From positions 1 to 64,000 of the forward strand of contig JABCPU010000006.1 of the NCBI GenBank assembly GCA_016800925.1: 64,000 nt of DNA, written 5' to 3'. Below the pieces are notes generated by a model that saw only the letters and a list, made by a program, of their open reading frames with translations, was not told where the DNA came from and did not search any database. Source of the DNA: Suillus spraguei (lineage: Eukaryota > Basidiomycota > Agaricomycetes > Boletales > Suillaceae). Below, piece after piece: positions 21,517 through 31,733 of the stretch (position 1 is the stretch's first letter; each line of letters opens with the position of its first letter). Position numbers and translations under genes: made by a program.

Positions 21517-22765
21517 TCACACCGTGGTTAGTATGCGGCCTTCGACCATAGCCCATCCACATGAGGGAACCCCGGCATAAATGTGCACAGAATCCCTCGT
21601 ATACCATGCCCAAGCAATCCGATCCCCTTCCACTCCATCAACCCCATGTCTCACAATTCTTCCCGAAAATGCAATCATACAGCCGGAATCATACCTGAAT
21701 TCCAGCTGAAGGCTTGGCATACTCATCCGAGCATTAGAATAGTTCCCCACGGTGGTGAGAATATTGAAGCATTCAGGAATCGATAAATGGTCTCGATGAT
21801 TGGGGGTTTCCCGATTGGAAATGATGGAGAGGCTGTTAAACACAGATGCCCAGTACTGCAGGGTCTCTGGCATCTGTGGCAGTTCCTTGCTCACTGCCTT
21901 ATCTCTGAGGTGTGACAAGGCTCATAACCCTGCAAAATACTGCTGAGGATGCATGACCCTGAGTGCCGCCGATGCGATGGCTGCCGGCCTTGCAATAGCT
22001 TTCAGGATATTCTCGGAGGAGGGTCCCTTCAATGATGCAGATACCTCCGGATTTGACAGATTCTATGGGATTGGTGAGTTTGACTCCAGAGATCACCATC
22101 TCATCACATCCTACCTCGTGGCCCTGTTGAAACCATGCCAGAGATAAATTGATGCATCTGGGAGTTGACCCAACATTTTCCGAGCCCTGTTTGAACCATT
22201 CTTGATTATATCGCCAATTGCCATCAGCCTTTACACTTTTTTCGAGGCTTGGACCCAGCAAATTGGTGGCCGCCCTGATTTCCTTCTGTAGGTACCATTT
22301 GATATTCAATATCCATTGAGTAACAATCTACACATTACGCACCTGGGTGGTCTCGGTCAGGGCGTCTGGGAGGTACCATGCGATGATGGTACCGGAAACA
22401 TCAATAACTGTGGCAGGTTTGTCCACCAACTTTGTGCCCTCATGGCCAGGAGGACACCTCTCAAGCAACTTCTCCTCTTTCTCCTCATTATGCCCAGTGT
22501 TCTTTGGGGATATCAATTTGCTATATCTTGCAATATCAATCTGCATCTTAACTGTCATGAAGGAATTTGAATGATCAAACACATTTTCAACATCTGCAGG
22601 AAGACCCACTGGGATTTTTATATGCCTTTATGAGTACATCAGCCAAGCGATCACACGCCATCACCAGATCAGTGTCCAGGTTTGGAGAAGGTATAACTGG
22701 TTCTCCTCCAGTCTTCTCTGCATTGAATTTTTGTTCGGTATATGCCCCTGTTTCATGAGTGATGG
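21517..22765 (-). pseudogene. TET/JBP-type 2OG-Fe(II) dioxygenase carried by the KDZ element
   Basis: TET/JBP enzymes oxidise 5-methylcytosine or thymine in DNA using Fe(II) and 2-oxoglutarate. The 5' exon has DLVMACDRLADVLIKAY and PATVIDVSGTIIAWYLPDAL; exon 2 (about 22289-22125) has the LAWFQQGHE block; exon 3 has NILKAIARPAAIASAALRVM, HPQQYFAGL and YWASVFNSLSIISNRETP. The iron-binding HxD is NHRDHLS (codons 21798-21790), the distal histidine is RHGV (about 21648), and the following DRIAWAWYTRD supplies the 2OG-binding arginine. Introns of about 50-55 bp (GTGCGT...CTACAG near 22345; GTAGGA...CCATAG near 22120-22075) join the blocks cleanly. Lesions: TGA at 21924-21922 in the GL-ALSHL segment and a one-base frameshift near 22615. 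Fungal relatives of the same block order occur in large KDZ-linked families. Confidence 0.8.
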
Positions 22766-23015
22766 CCAGGGCTCAAGTGCGCCAGATTTTTATGTCACAA
22801 GTGGACATGGAAGAAGTGTTCATGTTGCAAGTTGATATTGGGAAATCAGACGCTGAATGCTGGATGTCCAGACTTTGGTGTTAAAGGGGGTGGAGATAGC
22901 GAGGATCAGATAAGGGAACCTTGGATGATGTTGGCTTTCAAAGCTGTATTATCATCCATTGCTCAATGAAATACCAGATGATTGGAAGTGTGCTGGATAT
23001 CTGATATTCATTTGT

Positions 23016-23515
23016 CGAGACCCAGGTTCAGAACTCTGGAACTTGGTATGCTTCACTCAAATTTCGGGGGTCGGAACTGGGTGTCTCGTATTGACTGAAT
23101 TATGTGTCGAGACCTGTGTCTTGGAACTCGGAACTTGGTATGCTTCATCTGATTTTCAGGGGTCGGAACTGGGTGTCTTGTAGGGCAACACAAGCCTTGC
23201 ACCCCGCTTTCCACATTCTACAAGATAACCTAAGCACCATAAAGGCCATTTCAAGACATCACTTGCTGCTCCCAGAACTTGGTATGCTTCACTCAAATTT
23301 CGGGGGTCGGAACTGGGTGTCTCATATTGACTAAATTATGTATCGAGACCCGGGTCTCGGAACTCGGAACTTGGTATGCTTCATCTGATTTTCAGGGGTC
23401 GGAGCTGGGTGTCTTGTAGGGCAACACAAGCCTCGCACCCCAGTTTCCACATTCTACAAGACAACCTAAGCATCACAAAAGGCCATGTCAAGACAGCACC
23501 TGCTGCTCCGGGAAC
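23016..23515 (+). repeat. Tandem direct duplication, period 236 bp
   Basis: The motif GAACTTGGTATGCTTCACTC recurs at 23039 and 23275, and the rest of the unit (CGGGGGTCGGAACTGGGTGT, GGGCAACACAAGCC, CCACATTCTACAAGA) repeats with it. It lies inside the KDZ element between the oxygenase gene and the right terminal array and contains no ORF of note. Confidence 0.75.
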
Positions 23516-23595
23516 TCAGTAACTGTGATTTATTACCTCCTCTGATTCAGATGATATGCAACTCCCTCAGCTCCATCATGTCTACCATTATCATA

Positions 23596-24015
23596 CACAT
23601 GGGCCCACCCATCTATATTTTATACCACCCTCGGCCCACCCGTCTAATATAATATACTGTACAACACCCTCGGCCCACCCGTCTAATAAATATTTATATA
23701 ACACTCTCGGCTCACCCGTCTAATACCCGTCTAATTTAATATGTGTCTGGGCCCACCCATGTATGTGATAACAAGTACCCTTCACATACCTGTCTATTTG
23801 ATACACATCTACCTTGATACACCCATCTACATGATATCCAACTACCTCGGCCCATCCGTCTACCGGATATTCATGTACATCGGCCCACTCATCTACTCTA
23901 CATATTCCTTGCATGGGCCCACCCACTGTCATTGGGAATAATATTCCTCCCGGCCCATCCATCATCAACGAGGATATTTCTACCATGGGCCCATGGTCCG
24001 CTGGCCCGTATCATA
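23596..24015 (-). repeat. Subterminal minisatellite, right end (CCTCGGCCCAC array)
   Basis: About 11 units of CCTCGGCCCACCCGTCTA with AT-rich spacers form the inverse of the array at 9930-10460. The outermost part matches the left end unit by unit (CATAATATCCCGT, GGACCATGGGCC, ATATCCTCG). Confidence 0.85.
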
Positions 24016-24077
24016 CGGGATATTATGCACGTCCATTCACTCGTATAATACGGAGATAGTTCACTGTAATATGTGCT

Positions 24078-24889
24078 ATGCGAGTCCAGTAGCGAGAAAG
24101 AAAATAAACAGGGTACTTAATTATGAGGCGCACAGTGTGCAGCGGCCCCTTGAGATGTAAGGTAAATCCTGCCGTAGGTTTAGTAACGGCAGAAGCGAGG
24201 TAACTACACACCAATGGATTCTAGACAGAATAGGACGGGACATGAGGGCATCTGCGCAAGGATCCGGTAAGGGTTCATGGGAGAAGAACGGTTCCACCTT
24301 AGCGGAGCAAAAAGGCTATTTCGTTGCTATAAGGAAATTCATCGGTTGCCGCCGCAGATGTTAACGAGACACTTGTTGAAAATGGGGTTTTGACGGTCAG
24401 CGTGACTTTTCTCGCTACACCATGTCAGAAGTGTCCAGCAGAGCACCATCAAGTCTGACCACCTCCTTAGTGCCTGCTACAGGCACTCATCTCCTAAGAT
24501 AAGAGTCCACCAGCTGGACCAGGAGGAGGCTAGTAGAGCAGGAAAGTAGCAGTTTCGAGCCTGTGAATATGGTGCAAAGAGGCTCTTGAATGTGCCACTG
24601 CTCAAGAGCTCAATAGAACTTGAGGTTTGTATCAAGGCACATGTCACAGACTGAATATCATGAAACATAAGGCGACATCAGTTTCAGCTACCTTAAATCA
24701 TTGAAATACACCTTCACAAATTTCTGCCCTTCAGATAAGATGACAAGACAAGACTGCAGATCCCTCAAATACCACTCCATTTCCAGCTAGAGGATAATAT
24801 GATCATTTGAAAAAGCCTGGAATATATGATTGAGCATGTTATCTCATGGACTGGGGACATGCAAGAGATGTGTGGTCCAGTTATTGTTA
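24078..24889. other. Unassigned DNA between the KDZ element and a solo LTR
   Basis: No coding segment, RNA gene or clear repeat is recognised. There is no sign of the missing family A LTR end here, so the KDZ element is not simply a clean insertion into that LTR. Confidence 0.4.
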
Positions 24890-24894
24890 CAATT

Positions 24895-25360
24895 GTACGT
24901 GCCCCTATTCATTTCCCCTTTGACTCCTTTACTTGTACATTACATAACATGACTCTGACTCATATGCTCAACGCATCTGTACTATAGTTGCCTTCCTCCT
25001 TTGGATACGCACTTACATTCTCATGACTCTCTTGATCCGTGCACACATATTGACCTATTTAAGCACATTGTACTACGCTTGTATACTTTACTTTAATCTT
25101 ACTGGGTTTTACCTGGAATATCCTTTGCTTAGGTCTCCAACCTAAGTCGTCTTGAATCGTCTCTAAGTCTAAGCACTCCTTAGCCTTAGTCTCTATTCTC
25201 GAAGAACCTCTTAGACTTGTCTTTGAGGCCGAACCCTTGATTGTACTCGGAACGTGTTCCTTGTACTTTCACCTTGTCCTCTTCTGGACATTGTAGAACT
25301 TCCCAGCAGACCGTCTGTGTCTTTTCACTGTCGCTGGTGACACCACCCCAGTTCGTAACA
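24895..25360 (+). repeat. Solo family C LTR with target duplication GTTAT
   Basis: It starts TGTTACAATTGTACGTGCCC and ends CAGTTCGTAACA, 466 bp. GTTAT flanks it at 24890-24894 and 25361-25365. It is most similar to the LTR at 2561-3033 in its 5' half (CACTTACATTCTC, ATTGACCTATTTAAGC). Confidence 0.92.
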
Positions 25361-25365
25361 GTTAT

Positions 25366-27632
25366 GACAGGTGTACTTGAGAGGGTTAGAAGCTGTTCAA
25401 CTGTGTTCCAGTGCATTGCTTGCAAGAAAAATTTCATGCTTTGATTTGCTGGGTGAGATGAGGATGCAATATATTATGACTACAAATGATGGGAACCTGT
25501 ATGCACTATGTAGTGTGTATGAGGTAGAGCTGCAGGCTAGAAGTCAAGAGGGAGGTCTAGATGTTGACTGCAAGTATGATGATGATCTGGTGCAGTGGTG
25601 CTGGATATTGGCATGGACATGCTGCCCAGTTGTGGCTTCCACAAAATAAATCGAATGATGGCACAATGGCATAGCTAGGCTACAGGTACCAGGAGCAAGG
25701 ATGGTGGCATTCATGAGTACTAGAGTTGAAAAAAGGGTTTGAAGCCAGCCAGAACATCAGTAAATATTATAAGAAACATACTGACAGTGCTAGTGTAAAG
25801 TGCATGCAGAAAACCATCAAACTCATCACTGTCACTGTCCTTGGTGGTGCAGGGCACAGCAGTTCAGGGCAAGAAGCTACTGGATAAACTGGCACCCTTT
25901 CTGACCATATATACTGTAAAGGTACTGTCAATGGCTGTATGGAAGATGGCTTGTACGGTGTATGGTTTGGCCATACACTGTACCTATGTATCTACCTTCT
26001 TTTGCAGGCCTGACAGTATGGCAACCATATCCATTGACAGCTGCTGTACAAACCATTCATGACAGTGACGGTGTGCAGCCCTAGTGCTCAGGGTGGACTA
26101 GGATGTGCGTAGGGTTAGCAGGCTAGCTGCAGAGGTCCAGAGGTCTGAAGGTTCAGGACAGGAGATCATAGTGGAGATGGGGTGTGAAGTCCAGCATGTG
26201 ACACTACCGTTGGAAGCTGTCCCTACAAGGGCAGGAATAGCATCAGCATCTTGATATGACATGATAACTCAATCTTATCCTCCACCACACTGTCATTGAT
26301 GGTGACTTCTGCAATCAGAGGCTGCCTATCTAAAACCAGATATACCTAGTTGAAGATCAGCATCTTGATAGAGTATCATAAGTCAGTATCATCTCTAAAC
26401 ACACTGTTGGTGATTACACATTCTGCCATCACAAGCTATCTATACAATAGTAGATATATCTGCCACTAACATAGTCTGCCTATCTATTCCTTTATCATGT
26501 CATCTACAATTATGATAAATACTATTGATATTATACATTAAATAAAGCTATATAAATCTTTGTCAAAGTCAGGTCAAATGCCTGATGTTAGAGGATGCCA
26601 ACAAGTGAGTTCTTTTTTAAAGGAGTTCATACTAAATCTAACAATCTTGAACCACTGGCTTATTGCAGCTGTTTGATAATGTGCAGAGCACCGGCAGCAA
26701 CACTGACACAAAAAAGTTCAAGAAAGTAGCCATCTGCTACTTGATGGATCCACAGTTCCTTTCATTTACATTGCTCACAAGCCATCAAACAGTGTGTTAT
26801 ATATATTCTCACTTTCATTTTCCCATCATTATGTACTACTGAACTTGACCTACCCAGATTTCTTATAAGTTATTCCTGTTCTATTCTGGTGTCCACTCTC
26901 ATTTACCCACATTTGCATACATAGGCTCAGGATGATACACTCAATTATGCCCCACTATTTTGTATTGTCATACTTTTAATGCATTATATTTGAATCCAAT
27001 TGTAATGTCTGAGTACTCTGAGCAAGAATCAAATGCATGGAAATGTCTGGCATGTCAGAATGCTAAACCAATGTGAGACTATAGTCATATGACAGTTAGA
27101 ATGGCGGAATTGAGTGTCCTAACATTGTCCAACATTGAGGACTTGTGCCAGATACTTATGGCAGGTATGGTAGCTCTGACATTGCCATGTATACCCATGT
27201 CTGAGTTGAGTAATTTCGGTGATGCAGCTGGACGCATGGTGCCGGGATATTCCGGCAGGCTGCACTTCCCGGCACCTGCATATGTCAATGATATGATGTG
27301 ATGACAAATTGCTTTGACACCGAGACAACGGGTTTGATGTACAATCTAATCATCATGTCCTGCTTGCAAACCAGAGCTTTTTGACAGCTTGCATTCTGGT
27401 GTTTCCCCTGACTCAGATTTGTATTGACATCGTTTGCAGATATAATCTCTAATGAGAAGCAGTGTCTAGAAGGCACTGACACCGCGCTTTCAAAAGGCCA
27501 CTACAGCCTGCTCTAACATTAATTCCCGAACCGCACGATGACCATCGAGTACACCATCGGTGAGTGCACATTCTCTGCGATCCAAATCAACGTCGCTCAT
27601 CTTTTCAAAAGGTACCATCCCCGCCAACCCTG
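25366..27632. other. Unassigned AT-richer region with a hairpin and a short direct repeat
   Basis: No gene is recognised. It contains a hairpin (25953-25983, GTACGGTGTATGG paired with CCATACACTGTAC) inside a wider imperfect inverted repeat (about 25820-26090), and a roughly 115-bp direct duplication around CAGCATCTTGATA at 26235 and 26358. Together these suggest old, degraded DNA transposon sequence. Confidence 0.35.
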
Positions 27633-27896
27633 ATGAAGGACAAAATCATCTGCCTGTGGGACAGGGATGGCTGTGCACAACACATGGAGAAGTGCGCCAT
27701 TGTCAAGCACATTCAAGATACACATCTCGGCGTAACATATCCATGCCGGCGATGCGGTGTGACGTTTGCAGGAAAAAGGAGCTTTGAATTGCATTTGCTG
27801 GGTTGCCCAGTCCCAAAGAAAAGGATCGAGGTAGAGCTATCTGAACGTACACTCGTCTTTGAACGATCGCACGAGCTACTAGGGTGTTTGCGGTGA
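27633..27896 (+). CDS. Small C2H2-type zinc-finger protein
   Basis: The frame MKDKIICLWDRDGCAQ has an irregular first finger (C-x6-C ... HIQDTH) and a regular second one (YPCRRCGVTFAGKRSFELH). The C-terminus is short and charged. It resembles the second and third fingers of the proteins at 55416, 58589 and 61622. The ATG at 27633 is the first in frame. The paralogs have a tiny first exon, and ATG 27539 followed by GTGAGT could be one here, but its phase does not fit, so the start is uncertain. A zinc-binding, DNA- or protein-binding role is inferred only. Confidence 0.5.
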   Translation: MKDKIICLWDRDGCAQHMEKCAIVKHIQDTHLGVTYPCRRCGVTFAGKRSFELHLLGCPVPKKRIEVELSERTLVFERSHELLGCLR

Positions 27897-28426
27897 TTCC
27901 GTAGTTATCCTGTTCGCATGGAAGGAGGTTCATGTACACTTACTAAAATGAGTAACCTCACTCAAAGAAGTATAGAACATGAGTATCAACATTTGCGGGC
28001 GAGCTCGGTCGGAGTAACTTGGCTTGTTCAGCGGCTCTCCCCAGATATTGTGTACTCGAGTTGCCGCGGATATGTCGAGTACCAAAAGATGGCTTCTTGA
28101 CTCGTCTTCTTGGCCGGCGTAATTCCCTCATGATAAAGAGGTCATAGACTTCCTGTAGATCAATAAGAAATGAGAGACAAAACAGACCCCAGCGGGAGCA
28201 CTCTCAAACGAACTGAACCGACCAGTCTCCCAGTCATAAATGGTAAGTTGTTCGCAAAGATCTGCGGCCGTGCATACATGATTGATGTTTCCTAAATGCG
28301 CTTTACCTGAGGCGGAAGGGAAAGACACCCAGGGAACTATAGTGGTTCCCGTAGACATGAGAGCGAACATCCTTGGATATGGCGCACACGTACAATGACA
28401 TGCTACTAGGATACGCCACACACCAC
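27897..28426. other. Intergenic, no recognisable feature
   Basis: It lies between the small C2H2 gene and the convergent 3' end of the enoyl-CoA reductase gene. I see no convincing coding sequence; it probably holds the 3' untranslated regions. Confidence 0.4.
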
Positions 28427-29742
28427 TTACGCAATGAAAGGGAACATTGCCTTCCTATCCCTCGGGTAATCGCTGCCAAACTCCTTCCTATATGCACGAT
28501 GCTTCTTAATAGCCCAGACATACATCTGATAAGTCGAAATGACCAGGAATATCCATGCTAGTCCGCGGACCATGACTTCAGAAACAGAAGCACAAGAAAC
28601 AGAAAGCAGTACGGACCAGCGTAGCTTCCTGTGAGAGCCGCAATGACCAACCATCCAAGGAATTCGAAGAAGTAGTTCGGGAACGAGACAAGGTTGAAGC
28701 CATACCCTTGAGGAATGGCACGTTTGCGGCTTCCTGCAGGCCGGAGGGTACGGAGGTTGATATGAGTGATGAGATTAGAGATTTCGGAGAACTACAAGCA
28801 GGTAGGTGTTCAGTGTGTTACAATGCATGTTAAAATACCAAGACACACCAGCCAAATAGCAGCGCCTGCCTGAATGTACAAAGGATTATTGCGAACTGTG
28901 CCACGGATGTAGGGCGAAGTAGCACCATACATGGGACTGTAAATACTGTACGCAAGGGCAAGACCTTATATGGAGTCAGCCTGTTTGCTATCCCCCAATA
29001 CACACAAACATACCACTTCCAAGGTGATAATGAGCAGAGCTAACAAGTATTTGTCAGTCTATCAGGGTAGTATGTATTCTCAAAACGCGTACTTCTTGAA
29101 GATATTCATGAAGGGCATAGTCGCATGCGAAAAACGATGCACGAATAGCGTTTCTAGCTCACGTTTGGCGAAGTGCAGCATGACAAATGCTAATACATAG
29201 CTGATCACGCATGAGTACACCATTTAAACCACAAAGTCATGCGCGTAAATACCGTTGAAGCATACTGTGCTGCACATGACCGCCATAAAATATCTTTGGG
29301 AAGTAATAGATTGCCGGGTGGATGAACAAGGGGCCAGCCTGGGGATAGCACGTCAGTAGCTCGCAACCATGAATCGTACAAGACACTCACATATTCAACC
29401 AAGAATACAGTTTTCCAGCTCATTTGCGGGCCGAGGTCTTTCACAGACAACTCCCCGCCTTCTACTACACCAGCAACCTTCAATGTAACATCATCAGCTA
29501 GAATATTCTTGGAATCCTTGAGGGTAATTTTTTGGCGGTCCAAGTAGAACTTAAAAATGTTTTTAGACGTTTGGCCGTGTGGACAAGAAAAGACCTACTC
29601 TGGGATATTTTTTAGCTATCGCACTCTTCACATCTGCAATAGTCGCGTTCTCGAGTTCTTTGCCTGGAAGTTCCACGACCATGGGAAGACCACGAGCCAG
29701 AGCAATTGGTTTCCCCGCTGCAGTTACGTTTATGGAGACCAT
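28427..29742 (-). CDS. TSC13: Very-long-chain enoyl-CoA reductase (fatty acid elongase, last step)
   Basis: It reduces trans-2,3-enoyl-CoA to acyl-CoA in the ER fatty acid elongation cycle. The ATG at 29742 opens MVSINVTAAGKPIALARG, a ubiquitin-like N-terminal domain. Exon 2 (29549-29391) has FYLDRQKITL and MSWKTVFLVEY; exon 3 starts at 29338 with AGPLFIHPAIYYFPK. Then come MLHFAKRELETLFVHRFSHA, NNPLYIQAGAAIWL and NLRTLRPAGSRKRAIPQGYG, and the end is QMYVWAIKKHRAYRKEFG with a Tyr-Pro-Arg and basic C-terminus FPFIA (TAA 28429-28427). The steroid 5-alpha-reductase-like C-terminal domain with its conserved Lys/His and Tyr region is intact. There are about seven exons with 48-110 bp GT-AG introns. 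A GTAAGT overlaps the stop, so an alternative spliced end is possible. It is a single-copy housekeeping gene type. Confidence 0.9.
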
Positions 29743-30035
29743 TGCGTATTGTAGGTTTTACGACACTTAGGAAGTTAGAGTACTCCAGCTAGCTAGGACT
29801 CGGAGTTGGCCTAGATTGCCGGATTATTAAGCTGTTTGTCAACGTTGAAACGGTCTACGTATTGTGCTCAGTATTCGTGGAGACGTTCGTCAATCGAAGG
29901 TCCGTCATCTTCCTGATCTTCCGCATCACAGGCTTCCATTCGTCTTGAATAGACGTTGAAACATCATAACTTGTGATAATGAATACCACGACGGATTCTC
30001 AATCAAATATATTCTCAATGCAGATCAGCATTTCC

Positions 30036-31733
30036 CTATACAACACTGCTAGTTGGTACATATACGTGCTCCTGGAGGACAATCGAATCCATGCTCGTCT
30101 CGGCAGTGGACTTAGCCACAAATTTAGCATGATATTCTCGAACGCTAAGAATGAGGCGTGGTCCTAGCACGAACATCTGCACGATCACTAAGATTTCAAT
30201 TGTACCATCGAGTATCTTGGCTCCCATAGAATTTGAATTCTACAGAGATGATAAGCAAGGGTTACAAGCAGATGTCAGCGATAGGTCGGCGCACCAAGAG
30301 CTCTGGAGAGAAAGAACTAAACTCGAGGCAAGAGACGCAAACAAAGCTAGCACGCGCGGAACTTGAGCAAAAACAGACAACATTCACATTGCAAGCTCAC
30401 ATTGCAAAATAAAGCACGTGAGATGTTATCAGCACTCTGAAACAGTCCCCGATGGTCGATCTTGTCGATGGACAGAGTCGTCGCAGGTGAAGGAAGTGTT
30501 TTACAGCGATCCAGACTGAAAGACACAGTGCGAGGACCTCCCAAACAGTGTTGAGCATCCAAACCATTGAAACCAGAAGCTGGGCATTCCCCTCATATTT
30601 AAGATCGCACATATATGTGCCAGAGAGTATCAGCTCCTCTGGAGTTCGTCCAATGAGCTGTATTCTTCAACTCAACAAGTAGAACTTACCCGCTACAACA
30701 TGATACATGAGTACTGTTGCCACAAGTACTCCGGAGGCGATGTTAACAACAAGGAAGATAACAACGAGGAAGATAAGCATGGTTCTGCATCTCTGATACA
30801 TGGCATATAATCGAGCAATTATGATGACTTGCATCGTGTTTTAGTCGAGTCCGTATCATTGAGGTATTGTAGCTCACCGCCCAGGATGGCAACTATAACC
30901 ATATCTGTCGCATACTGTGCGTAGGATAGAACAGTGCCTGAAACACCCAATTAGTGATCACCATTTATACTAGGATCGAACGCTTCGACTTACATCTATT
31001 GAGTCATTATGTTGAGCCAAGTTCAATGTTCAGAATCTCACTGACCCCTACATATAATTGTGTTCATTGGTTGGGAACGAGCTAGTTGTAGAATACTCAC
31101 TGTATCTGTCAGCGAGACCAATGGCATATTTTCTGTGTGCCATCGGTGAGAAGAATCAAACACAGTGCACATGAGACATACCCAGAACGCTGATACTGAT
31201 GACGAAAGATGGGCTATTAGTACAGCACCAACTTGTTGGCCTCAAAGCATACATAGAATATAGTATTCCAATATAGCGTATCTAGAACAGTTTGGGTCAG
31301 CACAACTGTCAGTCATGCTAAACATGAGGTACGAACAACGAGATACATCACAGTCATGAGAGACCAGCGTTGCTTCTGTCGCAAATTCGTTGTGTTTTCC
31401 TGTTTTTCTTCTGATATGAGACTCTGTCACTCACCCAGATCAGTTCAATCTATGATACCGTTCTCAGCAAGTTGGCTTCTCCGGCAATAGCACCGACATA
31501 CCTCTTGTCCAAGTGATAGCACTTGGAATAACATGAGAATATGAAGAATTTTCAACATTGTGGTGCTCACCCCAATCGTATACCACTGCGGCGGCAGCGG
31601 CAACTGCGAAATCTCAAGTCAATTTTACATTGAGACATCACAAACTGGCATGACTCGAACCCATCCAATAGCGCAAAAAAATATATGCATCAATTGTGGG
31701 CCACCAACTGGGATCATTTGAGATTATGGTCAT
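30036..31733 (-). CDS. DUF6533 multi-pass membrane protein, paralog 1
   Basis: The ATG at 31733 reads MTIISNDPSWWPTIDAY. A DUF6533-type start (YDW...TLGQE, then RQRWSLMTV) follows across several short introns, then membrane helices, MIARLYAMYQR-type and VWMLNTVWEVLALCLSVW segments. The last exon is VLGPRLILSVREYHAKFVAK to VPTSSVV (stop at 30036). Roughly seven hydrophobic segments are expected. DUF6533 proteins are greatly expanded in agaricomycetes and their function is unknown. It is the first of three head-to-tail paralogs on this strand. Introns make exact exon borders uncertain. Confidence 0.7.

Larger units (their letters stand above)
9865..24077. mobile_element. KDZ-class DNA transposon, about 14.2 kb, composite, decayed
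   Basis: Both ends share an inverted sequence: CATAATATCCCGT at 9912 and its complement ending at 24027. Weaker matches run outward to about 9865 and 24077 (CTCCGTA, CAGTGA). Inside lie inverted GTGGGCCGAGG arrays, direct GTTCGG arrays, a CxC2-KDZ transposase, two accessory genes and a TET/JBP-type oxygenase gene. Association of KDZ elements with TET/JBP genes is known from basidiomycete genomes (Iyer and colleagues, 2014). I found no clear target-site duplication, so the exact ends are uncertain. Confidence 0.75.

Noticed and set aside
9865..24077. A perfect 8-bp target duplication for the KDZ element
   Set aside because: ACTATACT on the left has no match on the right side, and other choices of the end also fail, so none is claimed.
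28128..28421. Open frame on the minus strand after the enoyl-CoA reductase stop
   Set aside because: It has no domain, and the reductase ends naturally at FPFIA. It could only matter if the GTAAGT overlapping the stop is used.
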